Positions 29,323 through 37,086 of a stretch of DNA of 64,000 bases are shown here, one piece after another (position 1 is the first letter of the stretch; the number at the start of each line of letters is the position of its first letter). The notes below the pieces were generated by a model. It did not search any database, was not told the DNA's origin, and saw only the letters and a list, made by a program, of their open reading frames with translations. Origin of the DNA: Taibaiella sp. (GTDB lineage: Bacteria; Bacteroidota; Bacteroidia; Chitinophagales; Chitinophagaceae); contig JAHBTQ010000004.1 in assembly GCA_019638495.1 (NCBI GenBank), forward strand, positions 62,001-126,000, written 5' to 3'. Made by a program: the position numbers and the translations under genes.

Positions 29323-30567
29323 ATGAACCGCAGGCTCATCTGGCAACTGGCTTCCCGTTACCTGAGGGGCAAAGGTTCTGCAAATGTGGTACCCGTACTT
29401 TCACGGATCAGTATGGTAGCTATAGCCGTTAGTAGTGCGGCCATGGTGGTGGTATTCTCCATTTACAATGGCATGGAGGGGTATGTGCGGCAGCTCTATT
29501 CGGGCTTTTATCCTGAAATAAAGATCAGTGCAGAAAAGGGCAAATTCTTCTATGCCGACAGAACCACAATAGGCAAGATCAAGGCAATACCCGGCATTAG
29601 CAATATCACCGCCGTTGCAGAGGACAATGTGATGGTGAACAATGAACGTACAGGCGAGCAGAAGGTAATTCTATTGAAGGGCATCGACGCCAACTATCTC
29701 CGGGTAAACAACATCAGGCAATACATAAGCGGAGAAGACTCCGTATCGGTGGGCGGTATCGGCGAGCCACACACGGCCATAGCCGGGCAGAAAATACTCA
29801 ACGAGCTGGGTGCTGACATCGACAACATTTTCAGCAAGATCCAGGTGTTTTACGCGAACCCGGATAATAGGAATTTCATCGCCGCGCCCGAAGACGCATT
29901 GACTACCCTGGAACTGCACCCGGCAGGCGCATTCAGCATATCGGACGAGTATGACGACAAATATCTCCTGGCACCGTTGAGCCTGGTGCAACACTTGTTC
30001 CATGCCGACGGGAAATGTACTTCTATAGAACTGAGCGTGCTGCCCGGCAAGGCGGAGGATGTAAAAACTGCGCTAGAGAAAGCCCTGGGTGCGGCATTCG
30101 CGGTAGAGACCCGCTATGAGCAAAACAAGTCTATGTTCCTGGTGCTGAAGCTGGAGAAATGGGCTATCTACGTGATACTATCACTGGTAATGCTTATTGC
30201 CTCGTTCAATATGATCGGCGCTCTTTCGGTACTTGTTATGGAAAAGCAGAAGGATGTTGCCATCCTCAGAGCCATGGGTGCGCAGGGTAGCGATGTGCGC
30301 ATTGTCTTCCTGCTCGAAGGTATTATGTGGTCGCTTGTAGGCGGTATCACCGGCAGCCTGCTAGGATTGGGCTTGTCGCTGCTACAGCAACACTATGGAT
30401 TTATAACACTTGGTGGGTCTTTCCTTATGGATGCCTATCCTGTGCAGATCTATTTGCCCGATATCCTGCTTGTGCTCTGCACGGTCGCAGTTGTGGGGCT
30501 ACTCGCAGCGTGGTACCCTGCTCGCAGGGCCGTGCTGATAACTGCACCGACACTTAAGGGTGCATAG
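29323..30567 (+). CDS. FtsX-like ABC permease of the LolC/LolE type
   Basis: 414 residues. One N-terminal helix (about 25-47, VAIAVSSAAMVVVFSIYNGME), a large periplasmic domain (about 50-275), then three helices (about 280-310, 330-355, 375-400), which is the LolC/E and MacB permease plan. Family members extract lipoproteins from the inner membrane or act as mechanotransmitters; a matching ATPase is not in this window. The gene follows rbfA with no gap, an arrangement common in Bacteroidota. Convergent with the glycosyltransferase gene (4 bp between stops). Confidence 0.88.
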   Translation: MNRRLIWQLASRYLRGKGSANVVPVLSRISMVAIAVSSAAMVVVFSIYNGMEGYVRQLYSGFYPEIKISAEKGKFFYADRTTIGKIKAIPGISNITAVAEDNVMVNNERTGEQKVILLKGIDANYLRVNNIRQYISGEDSVSVGGIGEPHTAIAGQKILNELGADIDNIFSKIQVFYANPDNRNFIAAPEDALTTLELHPAGAFSISDEYDDKYLLAPLSLVQHLFHADGKCTSIELSVLPGKAEDVKTALEKALGAAFAVETRYEQNKSMFLVLKLEKWAIYVILSLVMLIASFNMIGALSVLVMEKQKDVAILRAMGAQGSDVRIVFLLEGIMWSLVGGITGSLLGLGLSLLQQHYGFITLGGSFLMDAYPVQIYLPDILLVLCTVAVVGLLAAWYPARRAVLITAPTLKGA

Positions 30568-30571
30568 CCTT

Positions 30572-31561
30572 CTACTTCATAGCTGCCAATTCACGATACA
30601 CTTCCAGGTACTGAGCAGAGATGCGCTCATGTGCATAGCGGGCAGCATTTTGCCTTCCTTTTGCCACAAGGTCATCATATATGTTGGTGTCCTTCGCAAT
30701 AGACAATATTGCTTCCCTTATTTCATCCGGGCTATTGGGATCTACAAGTAAGGCAGAGCCCTCTCCTACCTCGCGCATAGCACCGATATTGCTTGTAACA
30801 ACAGGGCGGCCCACTGCCTGGGCTTCTATTATTGGCATACCAAAACCTTCGTAGTGCGATGCAATAAAAAGTAGGTCGCAGGCTATATAGCGCTCCAACA
30901 CCTCTTCGTCAGATAACTTATTGTAGATAGAATGCGATATACCAAACTCTTTAAGTTTTGCCAGCTCATCCGGTGCGGGCCAGCCCACAATGTCCAGGTG
31001 CATATCTGTGTCCTTCGCTGCCAGTATCAGGTTATCCAGGTTTTTATGCTTTCCCGTGCCCAACATCAATACTGTGGGATGACCCGAGGGTAGCACTTTA
31101 GGCACGAATTCAAAGATCGGCTTTACGGGATTAGGTATCACCCTGATGCGCGATGCAGGAAACCCGAAGTGCTGAATAAGTTTCGCTTTGGTAAACTCCG
31201 AAACTACTGTCACAAGATGGGTATACCGTAGCGGCAATACGTACCAAAAGAGCCTGTATATTGTCTTCTTTAGCTTGTTGTGCACAGGGTTTTCGTAGAA
31301 ACCAAGGTCATGAACCGTCAGCAAGACCTTGCGGCCACGTAGACCAACTGCGAGGAAGTTGACATCTCCTGTTATGTGGTTCACTTCGCTCGCAGCAGTT
31401 GCAGCCTTTCGTGTATTGGCCAGCCGGGAGAGTTTACCGTCGCAATAAAACTCCCTTATCTCTACTTTTCCTGCAAGATCTGCCTTTACCGTGCGGAAGA
31501 TACCCTCCATAGATACCCCGGTAGCTCGGGGCTCGCGGTAAAAGTGTGTTACGGTGAGCAT
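30572..31561 (-). CDS. GT4-family glycosyltransferase
   Basis: 329 residues, GT-B fold. The C-terminal nucleotide-sugar domain is clear: VLMLGTGKHKNLDNLI, then HYEGFGMPIIEAQAVGRPVVTSNIGAMREVGEGSALLVDP with the E-x7-E motif that holds the donor sugar. The N-terminal acceptor domain starts with VTHFYREPRATGVSMEGIF. It adds a sugar to a surface polysaccharide or lipid; donor and acceptor are unknown. A 63-bp fragment of a second copy of this gene's 5' end lies at 32917-32979, beyond two lipoprotein genes. A -7-like TATCTTAG lies 8 bp before its ATG. Confidence 0.9.
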   Translation of the reverse strand: MLTVTHFYREPRATGVSMEGIFRTVKADLAGKVEIREFYCDGKLSRLANTRKAATAASEVNHITGDVNFLAVGLRGRKVLLTVHDLGFYENPVHNKLKKTIYRLFWYVLPLRYTHLVTVVSEFTKAKLIQHFGFPASRIRVIPNPVKPIFEFVPKVLPSGHPTVLMLGTGKHKNLDNLILAAKDTDMHLDIVGWPAPDELAKLKEFGISHSIYNKLSDEEVLERYIACDLLFIASHYEGFGMPIIEAQAVGRPVVTSNIGAMREVGEGSALLVDPNSPDEIREAILSIAKDTNIYDDLVAKGRQNAARYAHERISAQYLEVYRELAAMK

Positions 31562-31634
31562 TGGGGCACTAAGATAAAACTATCTGTTTACGCTTCGGTT
31601 TAAAACGCAGGGCAACATCTATTTGAACACGATC

Positions 31635-31802
31635 TTACGGGGTTTTCGTGCTCAAAGTGAATGAGCTTTGACAATATGTTGCCTCGCCCTTATAGAACAT
31701 TATCCCGGTTTCGTACAAATAAGTAATAGTGCCGGGTGGTAATTCCTTCAAGATTATGGTGTTTGCACTAGCATTCGCCCGAAATGCCCTCCTCCTTGCC
31801 AA
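31635..31802 (-). other. Open frame overlapping the 3' end of the first lipoprotein gene
   Basis: 55 codons from a TTG directly after a stop, read in a different frame from the lipoprotein it overlaps by 49 bp. The part beyond the lipoprotein stop has a strand-like pattern (ILKELPPGTITYLYETGIMF) and ends in TKTP, recalling the QTP ends of both lipoproteins. It may be the remnant of another gene or of an older, longer C-terminus. An open frame of this length can also arise by chance. Confidence 0.25.
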
Positions 31803-32161
31803 CTACTTTCATAATAAATTATATTGCTCTTGTAGTCGTAAACAATGGTATCCTCCATACCTGAATAATAAGATGACCAATGCGAACTCGTAAATACTAT
31901 TTTCTTACTCTTTTTATCGTACGAAAGCAGTTTCATAGTGTCCGCCCTAGGAAAAAATATGGTCTTATCGTCAACCACCAGGATGGGTGAATTGAAATTC
32001 TTTAGACTGGTGTCGCTCGGGTTGCCGATACTTATAGTTATTCCGTGCCAATAATGATCGCCCTGCATTTTTTGAACATACTTTGAAATCAACCTGTCTT
32101 TCCTGCACCCTGCTACAAATGCTAAAGCAAGAAGCAAAATATAACTGGATAGTTTATACAT
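31754..32161 (-). CDS. Small lipoprotein, tandem paralogue A
   Basis: 135 residues. Lipoprotein signal with lipobox AFVAGC (Cys19). The mature part alternates short strands (ILVVDDKTIFFP, KKIVFTSSHW, DTIVYDYKSNIIYYES) and ends in QTP. I do not recognise a named family. The next gene upstream is a clear paralogue: the two share the signal peptide, the PRADTM-type core, the DTxxYDYxxNxIxY block and the ending. The DNA coding for the signal peptide is almost unchanged between the copies while the mature parts differ greatly. Probably membrane-anchored in the periplasm or outer membrane. Confidence 0.8.
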   Translation of the reverse strand: MYKLSSYILLLALAFVAGCRKDRLISKYVQKMQGDHYWHGITISIGNPSDTSLKNFNSPILVVDDKTIFFPRADTMKLLSYDKKSKKIVFTSSHWSSYYSGMEDTIVYDYKSNIIYYESSWQGGGHFGRMLVQTP

Positions 32162-32166
32162 AGTCT

Positions 32167-32187
32167 GTTATTGAAGGGTTTGTACAA
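32167..32187 (-). promoter_or_regulatory. Conserved 21-bp element upstream of lipoprotein A
   Basis: Identical over 21 bp to 32759-32779 upstream of lipoprotein B. It contains the palindrome TTGTACAA. It lies 5 bp before the start codon and may be a promoter, an operator or simply unaltered duplicated sequence. Confidence 0.4.
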
Positions 32188-32333
32188 GAGGGTTCGGTAA
32201 GCTCAAAACGATGAACCCTGCAGCTTATTGAAATTAGGAAAAAATCACTCTGCAATTTCTGTTTTTGCGGTGACTCCTATTTACCATGGGCCAAGTCGAG
32301 GTAGTTTGAACGAAACACCATCAACAAAAAAAC

Positions 32334-32747
32334 TTATGGTGTCTGTGCTCTTGTCCAGGTGGTCTTACCGCTGCTCCCTCCGGTAGAGTTGTAGAAGATC
32401 ACATTGTTGACATAATCATATATTACTGTGTCGTATTTATATGAACCATATCGAATTGGCTCATATGCGCTTACAAAAACTAACCTCTTTCTTTTCCTAT
32501 CGGCGTCAAGCAGGTGCATTGTATCGTCACCGGCCCGCGGGAAAACGATAGTTCTTTCGTTAAGGACATAGATAGGACCGGGAAAAGTAGTATTTATAGG
32601 AGGCGGTGCACCAAACCATAAATTGACAACCGTGGCACGCCAGGTATGTTCACCCGCCATTTTTTCCGTAAACTTGATCGGCTGTTTCCTGCACCCTGCT
32701 ACAAATGCTAAAGCAAGAAGCACAAAAAAACTATATAGTTTATACAT
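32334..32747 (-). CDS. Small lipoprotein, tandem paralogue B
   Basis: 137 residues. Lipoprotein signal with lipobox AFVAGC, then a strand-rich mature part (IYVLNERTIVFPRAGDDTM, RLVFVSAYEP, DTVIYDYVNNVIFYNS) ending in QTP. Paralogue of the gene directly downstream. A 38-bp stretch at 32685-32722, coding for the signal peptide and lipobox, is identical to 32099-32136 in copy A, while the mature domains are only loosely alike. No named family recognised. The 5' side borders a decayed glycosyltransferase fragment. Confidence 0.8.
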   Translation of the reverse strand: MYKLYSFFVLLALAFVAGCRKQPIKFTEKMAGEHTWRATVVNLWFGAPPPINTTFPGPIYVLNERTIVFPRAGDDTMHLLDADRKRKRLVFVSAYEPIRYGSYKYDTVIYDYVNNVIFYNSTGGSSGKTTWTRAQTP

Positions 32748-33106
32748 CGTCCGAGTCCGTTATTGAAGGGTTTGTACAATATGATTTCGCAAACGCTAAA
32801 AGCTGAACCTCATCTCCTGAATATCCCGAAATTAAGAAAAACATTTACTGGTTCTGCCGCCTCGTTTGAGTAACCCAAAGTGTCATATTGTAAAGGGTCG
32901 TAAGAACAAATGACGATATGCCCTCCATAGATACCCCGGTGGATCGGGGTTCACGGTAAAAATGGGTAACTGAGAACATAGAACGCTAAGACATGCCAGT
33001 TTCTCAAACACCTCCCCCCTCGTTAACAACTAATTAGGAAAAGTATCCATTAGAAAAACATGCTATCAACAGGCATTTTTTTTATTATTACGCAAATTTT
33101 AAAGAC
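32748..33106. other. Gene-poor interval containing duplicated sequence
   Basis: A 359-bp stretch without an intact gene. It holds the second copy of the 21-bp element with TTGTACAA (32759-32779), the glycosyltransferase 5' remnant (32917-32979), and AT-rich sequence (33030-33100) that probably carries the promoter of the next + strand lipoprotein gene. Confidence 0.6.
32917..32979 (-). pseudogene. 5' remnant of a second glycosyltransferase gene
   Basis: Read on the minus strand from the ATG at 32979, 21 codons align without gaps to the first 21 codons of the intact GT4 gene (30572-31561): both give VTHFYREPR-TGVSMEGI. By my count 51 of 63 bases agree and most differences are silent third positions, so this copy was under protein-level selection before it was lost. 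Homology stops abruptly at codon 21, where a deletion or recombination end must lie. A 20-bp core (32921-32940) is identical to 31503-31522. Confidence 0.8.
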
Positions 33107-33538
33107 ATGAATACAATCTTAAGAAAAACTACGGGCCAAACATTGATGGCCGTTGCCCTCGGATTCGCCATGTTGGCGGGATGTACAAAGGACAAAAAGG
33201 ATGTGGATTATGCAAGTAAATTTGCCGGCACATGGAACGGCACTGCGACATGTAATGGAGGCAGTGGCGGAACAGGCCAGGCGGTTTTCACGAAAGTTGA
33301 CAATAAGACCATTACCACGAATTATAGCGTTGGTACCGGATCTTGTGCTTTAGGCAAAACGCTAACCGGTACAGCTGACGAAACCACTATTAACTTTCCA
33401 ACCACTACGGTTTCAGATGGCTGCGGAGGTTCCTATAGTGTAAGCGCTCATGGGTCTATTTCCGGAAACACATTAACCTATACCGTAAGCGTAAATGGCG
33501 CAGCAAACGGGTCATGTACTTTTACAGGATCGAAATAA
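33107..33538 (+). CDS. Small Ser/Thr/Gly-rich lipoprotein
   Basis: 143 residues. Signal peptide with lipobox FAMLAGC, then a mature part of about 115 residues rich in Gly, Thr and Ser with alternating strands (FAGTWNGTATC, GTADETTINFPTTTVSDGC, GSISGNTLTYTVSVNG) and four Cys that could form disulfides. The FAGTWNG start and beta-rich plan resemble lipocalin-like or META-like small lipoproteins, but this is only a likeness. Single-gene unit: a strong terminator follows directly. Confidence 0.8.
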   Translation: MNTILRKTTGQTLMAVALGFAMLAGCTKDKKDVDYASKFAGTWNGTATCNGGSGGTGQAVFTKVDNKTITTNYSVGTGSCALGKTLTGTADETTINFPTTTVSDGCGGSYSVSAHGSISGNTLTYTVSVNGAANGSCTFTGSK

Positions 33539-33553
33539 CCATTTTATTACCTG

Positions 33554-33584
33554 AAAAAGCTGCCTCTATTAAGGCAGCTTTTTT
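33554..33584 (+). terminator. Intrinsic terminator after the 33107 lipoprotein
   Basis: A 12-bp stem (AAAAAGCTGCCT / AGGCAGCTTTTT) with a 6-nt loop and a run of T, 16 bp past the stop codon. Confidence 0.85.
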
Positions 33585-33758
33585 ATTTTAAGCCAATCAG
33601 TCTTCGAAATTCACCCCACCCTCCAACGCATAGCAAGGACGATGCTATAACCTATTCGTGCATCCTTTTTGCCGAAGCGAACCAACAAGCTATCGACTAA
33701 AAAACAGTGAATATCTAAACTGTTACATAATTCCCACAACTTCCCTATTTTCGCATGT

Positions 33759-34058
33759 ATGAATAGTGCGATATACAACTCGGCCCCATCGTGGCAAACC
33801 GAATTGGTTGAGGAGACGGATGTTCTGGAGCAGGAACTCCATAACCTCATTGTGTGGAATGATGACGTCAACACCTTCGACTGGGTCATAACGTCGTTGG
33901 TAGAAATATGCGAGCACGACAGCCTCCAGGCTGAACAATGCGCGCTGATAGTGCACCATAAAGGCAAATGTGGCGTAAAGAAGGGCAGCTTCACCGACCT
34001 GCGCCCACGTGCCGAAGCACTGATAGACCGTGGCATACAAGCCACGATCGACTATTAA
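33759..34058 (+). CDS. clpS: ATP-dependent Clp protease adaptor ClpS
   Basis: 99 residues. ClpS core: LIVWNDDVNTFDWVI (strand and the loop that binds the N-degron), AEQCALIVHHKGKCGVKKG, and LRPRAEALIDRGIQATID at the end. ClpS hands proteins with destabilising N-terminal residues to ClpAP or ClpCP. Both other-strand open frames here are shadows of it. A near-consensus -7 box (TATTTTCG, 33746-33753) lies 5 bp before the ATG. Convergent with the HigA-like gene. Confidence 0.93.
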   Translation: MNSAIYNSAPSWQTELVEETDVLEQELHNLIVWNDDVNTFDWVITSLVEICEHDSLQAEQCALIVHHKGKCGVKKGSFTDLRPRAEALIDRGIQATIDY

Positions 34059-34076
34059 GTTTCCTAGTCCTAGCTG

Positions 34077-34283
34077 TCAAAACTTATTTTCTTCTGTTGA
34101 AGATGGCGGTTCAATTGGAGTATTAATATTTTCATACTCGTCTACTAGATCTACCATGTAGTCAAGTATTTCCGCTTGTTCGGACTCTGGTTCAGCATGC
34201 CATAAGAGTTCAATCTTTTTAAGTGCGGCCTGGTATTCTTCCTGTGTCCGGATAGCCTCTTCTTTTTTGTTGTCTGCGCTCAT
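34077..34283 (-). CDS. HigA-like antitoxin N-terminal domain without the HTH
   Basis: 68 residues from the ATG at 34283; an in-frame ATG at 34310 adds nine residues but a -7-like TAATTTTA lies between them, favouring the inner start. The block IRTQEEYQAALKKIELLWHA, then ILDYMVDLVDEYEN and PIEPP, closely follows the N-terminal domain of COG5499/HigA-type regulators (IRTE-Y--AL--IE-L, YE---YPI-PP). In those proteins an HTH DNA-binding domain follows; here the frame stops 8 residues after PIEPP. No HigB-type toxin is adjacent. It may be a truncated antitoxin or a stand-alone domain; its clean frame favours a functional small protein. Confidence 0.65.
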   Translation of the reverse strand: MSADNKKEEAIRTQEEYQAALKKIELLWHAEPESEQAEILDYMVDLVDEYENINTPIEPPSSTEENKF

Positions 34284-34411
34284 AAATCTAAAATTAGGCA
34301 ATTCAGACATATTAAGGTCTTACCCCCAAATATACCCCCTAGACTAACAATGCTCGCATACCCACTTTGTCCCTTCAACACCGTATTTTTACCCTGAATC
34401 AACTTTAGTAT

Positions 34412-36589
34412 ATGCGCACGACACTAATGCTGTGCCTGGGGCTGTCTTTACTGCAGCCGGCAGCACACGCACAAAACGGCACCAAGCAGATTACACTGGA
34501 AGACATCTATAAAAAGGGGACCTTCAGAATGAAAGGCGTGCCGGGCTTCAATGCCATGAAGGACGGTAAGCGTTATACCCAGATGGAGAACGATGGAAAG
34601 GCCCAGGTGATAGCCGTGTACGCATTGGCCACCGGAGAGCGTATCCAAACGATCTTCAAAAATACGATGGATAAATTCGGCGGCACAGAGCTAAACGTTG
34701 AATCATATGCGTTCAACGAAGCTGAAACGCAAATGCTGCTGTTCACCGAAGGGGAGCATATTTACCGCCACTCAGCGCTGCATCGCGTTTATGTGTACGA
34801 CATCAAGTCGGGTGCCATTCGCCTGCTTGACTATGAGAAAGTACTGCACGCTACATTCTCACCAGATGGAAGCAAGGTGGCCTATGTAAGGAACAACAAC
34901 CTATACTACAAAGACCTGGTAAAGGATATGGTGGTGCCGGTAACGAAGGACGGTGAAAAGAACCGGATCATTAACGGAAACTGCGACTGGGTATATGAAG
35001 AAGAATTCTCCTTCACCCGCGCTTTCGACTGGGCTAAAGACAGCAAACACCTGGCTTTCTACCGTTTTGATGAAACACTGGTACCGGAGTACACAATGGC
35101 CAAGTACACGGGTCTGTATCCCGAGCAGTATACCTATAAATATCCTAAAGCCGGTGAGCGCAACTCTATTGTAAGCATTCACATCTATGACATAGCAAAG
35201 GGCAACACCATCACCGCAAACGTAGGCAGCGAAACAGATCAGTATATACCACGCATCAAGTGGACAGAAAACGCCAACAAGCTGTGCATATACCGCATGA
35301 ACCGCAGGCAAAACAAGCTGGACCTGCTGCTGAGCGACGCCGCTACCGGTAAGTCGTCTTATATATACCGCGAAACAAACGCGAAATACATAGAGATTGA
35401 CGATGATGCTAAATTCCTCACCGATGGACACTCTATGATATTGGGTAGTGAGCGCAATGGATACAAGCATCTATACCATTGGGACTGGGCCAGCGAGCAG
35501 CTCACCGATATTACACGTGGCAGCTATGACGTGGAAGGCCTGACAGGTGTAGACACCAAGAAGCACCTGGTGTATTACACAGCAGCGCCCACAGCCCTGC
35601 AGCGCAAGCTATATGTGACCAACTATAATGGCTCAGAAACACATTGCCTTACGCCTGAAAAGGGCACTCACAACATCACTCCCTGCGAAGGCCTGAATTA
35701 TTTCCTTGACCGCTATTCGTCCATTAACTCAGTTCCGGTTTACTACCTGCGCAGCGCAAATGGCAAAGTGATTCGCACTCTGGAAGAGAACAAAGAACTG
35801 GAAAGTAAAATGCAGGAGTTCGCACTGGGCAAAACGCAACTGCTGCAGCTAAAAGGCGTGCATGCTATGCTGAACGCATGGATGATAACACCTCCCAATT
35901 TTGACAAAAGCAAGCAGTACCCAGTACTTATGTACCAGTACAGCGGTCCCGGCTCACAGCAGGTAGCAGATAAGTTTCCGCTGGGCAACTATTTCTGGCA
36001 CCAGATGCTGGCACAGCGGGGTTACATCATTGTATGCGTAGACGGCACCGGTACAGGCTTCCGTGGCGAGGCTTTCCGCAAGAAGACCTACCTGCAACTG
36101 GGCAAGTATGAGAGTGAGGACCAGATAGCGGTAGCAAAGAACCTCGCCCGGCTACCCTATGTAGACAAGGACCGCATAGGCATTTGGGGCTGGAGTTATG
36201 GGGGATTCATGAGCGCTACCTGTCTGATGAAGGGTAATGACATATTCAAGGCTGCTATCTCTGTGGCACCTGTTACTAACTGGCGTTATTATGACAACAT
36301 CTACACAGAGCGCTATATGCGCAAACCACAGGAGAATGCAAAAGGCTATGATGAGAACGCGCCGGAGAAAATGGCAGACAAGCTACAAGGCAAGCTGCTG
36401 CTGATACACGGCACTGCGGACGACAACGTACACTTCCAGAACTCTGCTATGCTGAATACAGCACTGGTACAGGCCAACAAGCAATTTGATGCGGAATACT
36501 ATCCTGACAAGGCACACGGCATATCAGGTGGCAACACTACCTTCCACCTATACACAAGGATGACCAACTTTATACTGGAGAATCTGTAA
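34412..36589 (+). CDS. Dipeptidyl peptidase IV (S9B family)
   Basis: 725 residues. Signal peptide (1-20, cut after AHA), an eight-bladed propeller domain (about 45-470) and an alpha/beta hydrolase domain (about 480-725). Catalytic triad: Ser595 in GWSYGGF, Asp670 in HGTADDNVHF, His702 in DKAHGIS. The DWVYEEEF motif in the propeller holds the double Glu that binds the free N-terminus, so this is a true DPP IV that removes X-Pro or X-Ala dipeptides. Expected in the periplasm. Single-gene unit with a terminator. Confidence 0.95.
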   Translation: MRTTLMLCLGLSLLQPAAHAQNGTKQITLEDIYKKGTFRMKGVPGFNAMKDGKRYTQMENDGKAQVIAVYALATGERIQTIFKNTMDKFGGTELNVESYAFNEAETQMLLFTEGEHIYRHSALHRVYVYDIKSGAIRLLDYEKVLHATFSPDGSKVAYVRNNNLYYKDLVKDMVVPVTKDGEKNRIINGNCDWVYEEEFSFTRAFDWAKDSKHLAFYRFDETLVPEYTMAKYTGLYPEQYTYKYPKAGERNSIVSIHIYDIAKGNTITANVGSETDQYIPRIKWTENANKLCIYRMNRRQNKLDLLLSDAATGKSSYIYRETNAKYIEIDDDAKFLTDGHSMILGSERNGYKHLYHWDWASEQLTDITRGSYDVEGLTGVDTKKHLVYYTAAPTALQRKLYVTNYNGSETHCLTPEKGTHNITPCEGLNYFLDRYSSINSVPVYYLRSANGKVIRTLEENKELESKMQEFALGKTQLLQLKGVHAMLNAWMITPPNFDKSKQYPVLMYQYSGPGSQQVADKFPLGNYFWHQMLAQRGYIIVCVDGTGTGFRGEAFRKKTYLQLGKYESEDQIAVAKNLARLPYVDKDRIGIWGWSYGGFMSATCLMKGNDIFKAAISVAPVTNWRYYDNIYTERYMRKPQENAKGYDENAPEKMADKLQGKLLLIHGTADDNVHFQNSAMLNTALVQANKQFDAEYYPDKAHGISGGNTTFHLYTRMTNFILENL

Positions 36590-36610
36590 ACGGTAACTCA
36601 AATAAGAATA

Positions 36611-36643
36611 TAGCGCGGCGCAAAAGTGTCGCGCTATTTTTTT
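36611..36643. terminator. Terminator between DPP IV and the convergent lipoprotein gene
   Basis: Stem TAGCGCG / CGCGCTA (36611-36617, 36630-36636) followed by seven T on the + strand. It overlaps the stop codon of the convergent gene at 36634. Confidence 0.75.
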
Positions 36644-37047
36644 GGTGCCATGGCCTGGCGAAGGCTATCGAGTTTCATGTCAAACACTATCGCATCACTT
36701 GGAAGAGTGTCATGTTCGCTGGCTTGCTGCGTGTACACCACTTCTCCGGTTGCAACCTTATCCCCAAACACCGTCAAGGCCTCCTGCCCTACCTTTATCG
36801 CTGCGTCTTGTTTGCTTGCGGCATCGCTGTTATAGAAGCCGCCTACGCCTACGATAAGCAATAGCTTTCTTGGCTCGTCAGACGGCCCCTCAGCTTTTGC
36901 CTGTACGCTACGAGCAGTGGGAACCATTGTCGCAGCATTATCCTTAAACTTATGCACGTCACTCATGTCTATTTCATAGCTCTTACAGGAAAGCAGTGAA
37001 AATGAGAAAGCTGCAAGCATTGACATTAAAGAGGCAGTAAACTTCAT
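36634..37047 (-). CDS. Hypothetical lipoprotein downstream of dapB
   Basis: 137 residues. N-terminal signal with lipobox FSLLSC (Cys21). The mature part has KLLLIVGVGGFYNSDAASKQDAA in the middle, reminiscent of small nucleotide or sugar folds but with no motif I can name. It lies 39 bp after dapB on the same strand and is probably the last gene of the parA-parB-dapB cluster. Function unknown. Confidence 0.75.
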   Translation of the reverse strand: MKFTASLMSMLAAFSFSLLSCKSYEIDMSDVHKFKDNAATMVPTARSVQAKAEGPSDEPRKLLLIVGVGGFYNSDAASKQDAAIKVGQEALTVFGDKVATGEVVYTQQASEHDTLPSDAIVFDMKLDSLRQAMAPKK

Positions 37048-37086
37048 GAGCCGACGATTTTATCAAATATACGAAAACAGAGAACG

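Noticed and set aside
33611..34045. 144-residue frame on the minus strand
   Set aside because: It lies opposite clpS, whose product matches its family along the whole length; the minus frame has no likeness.
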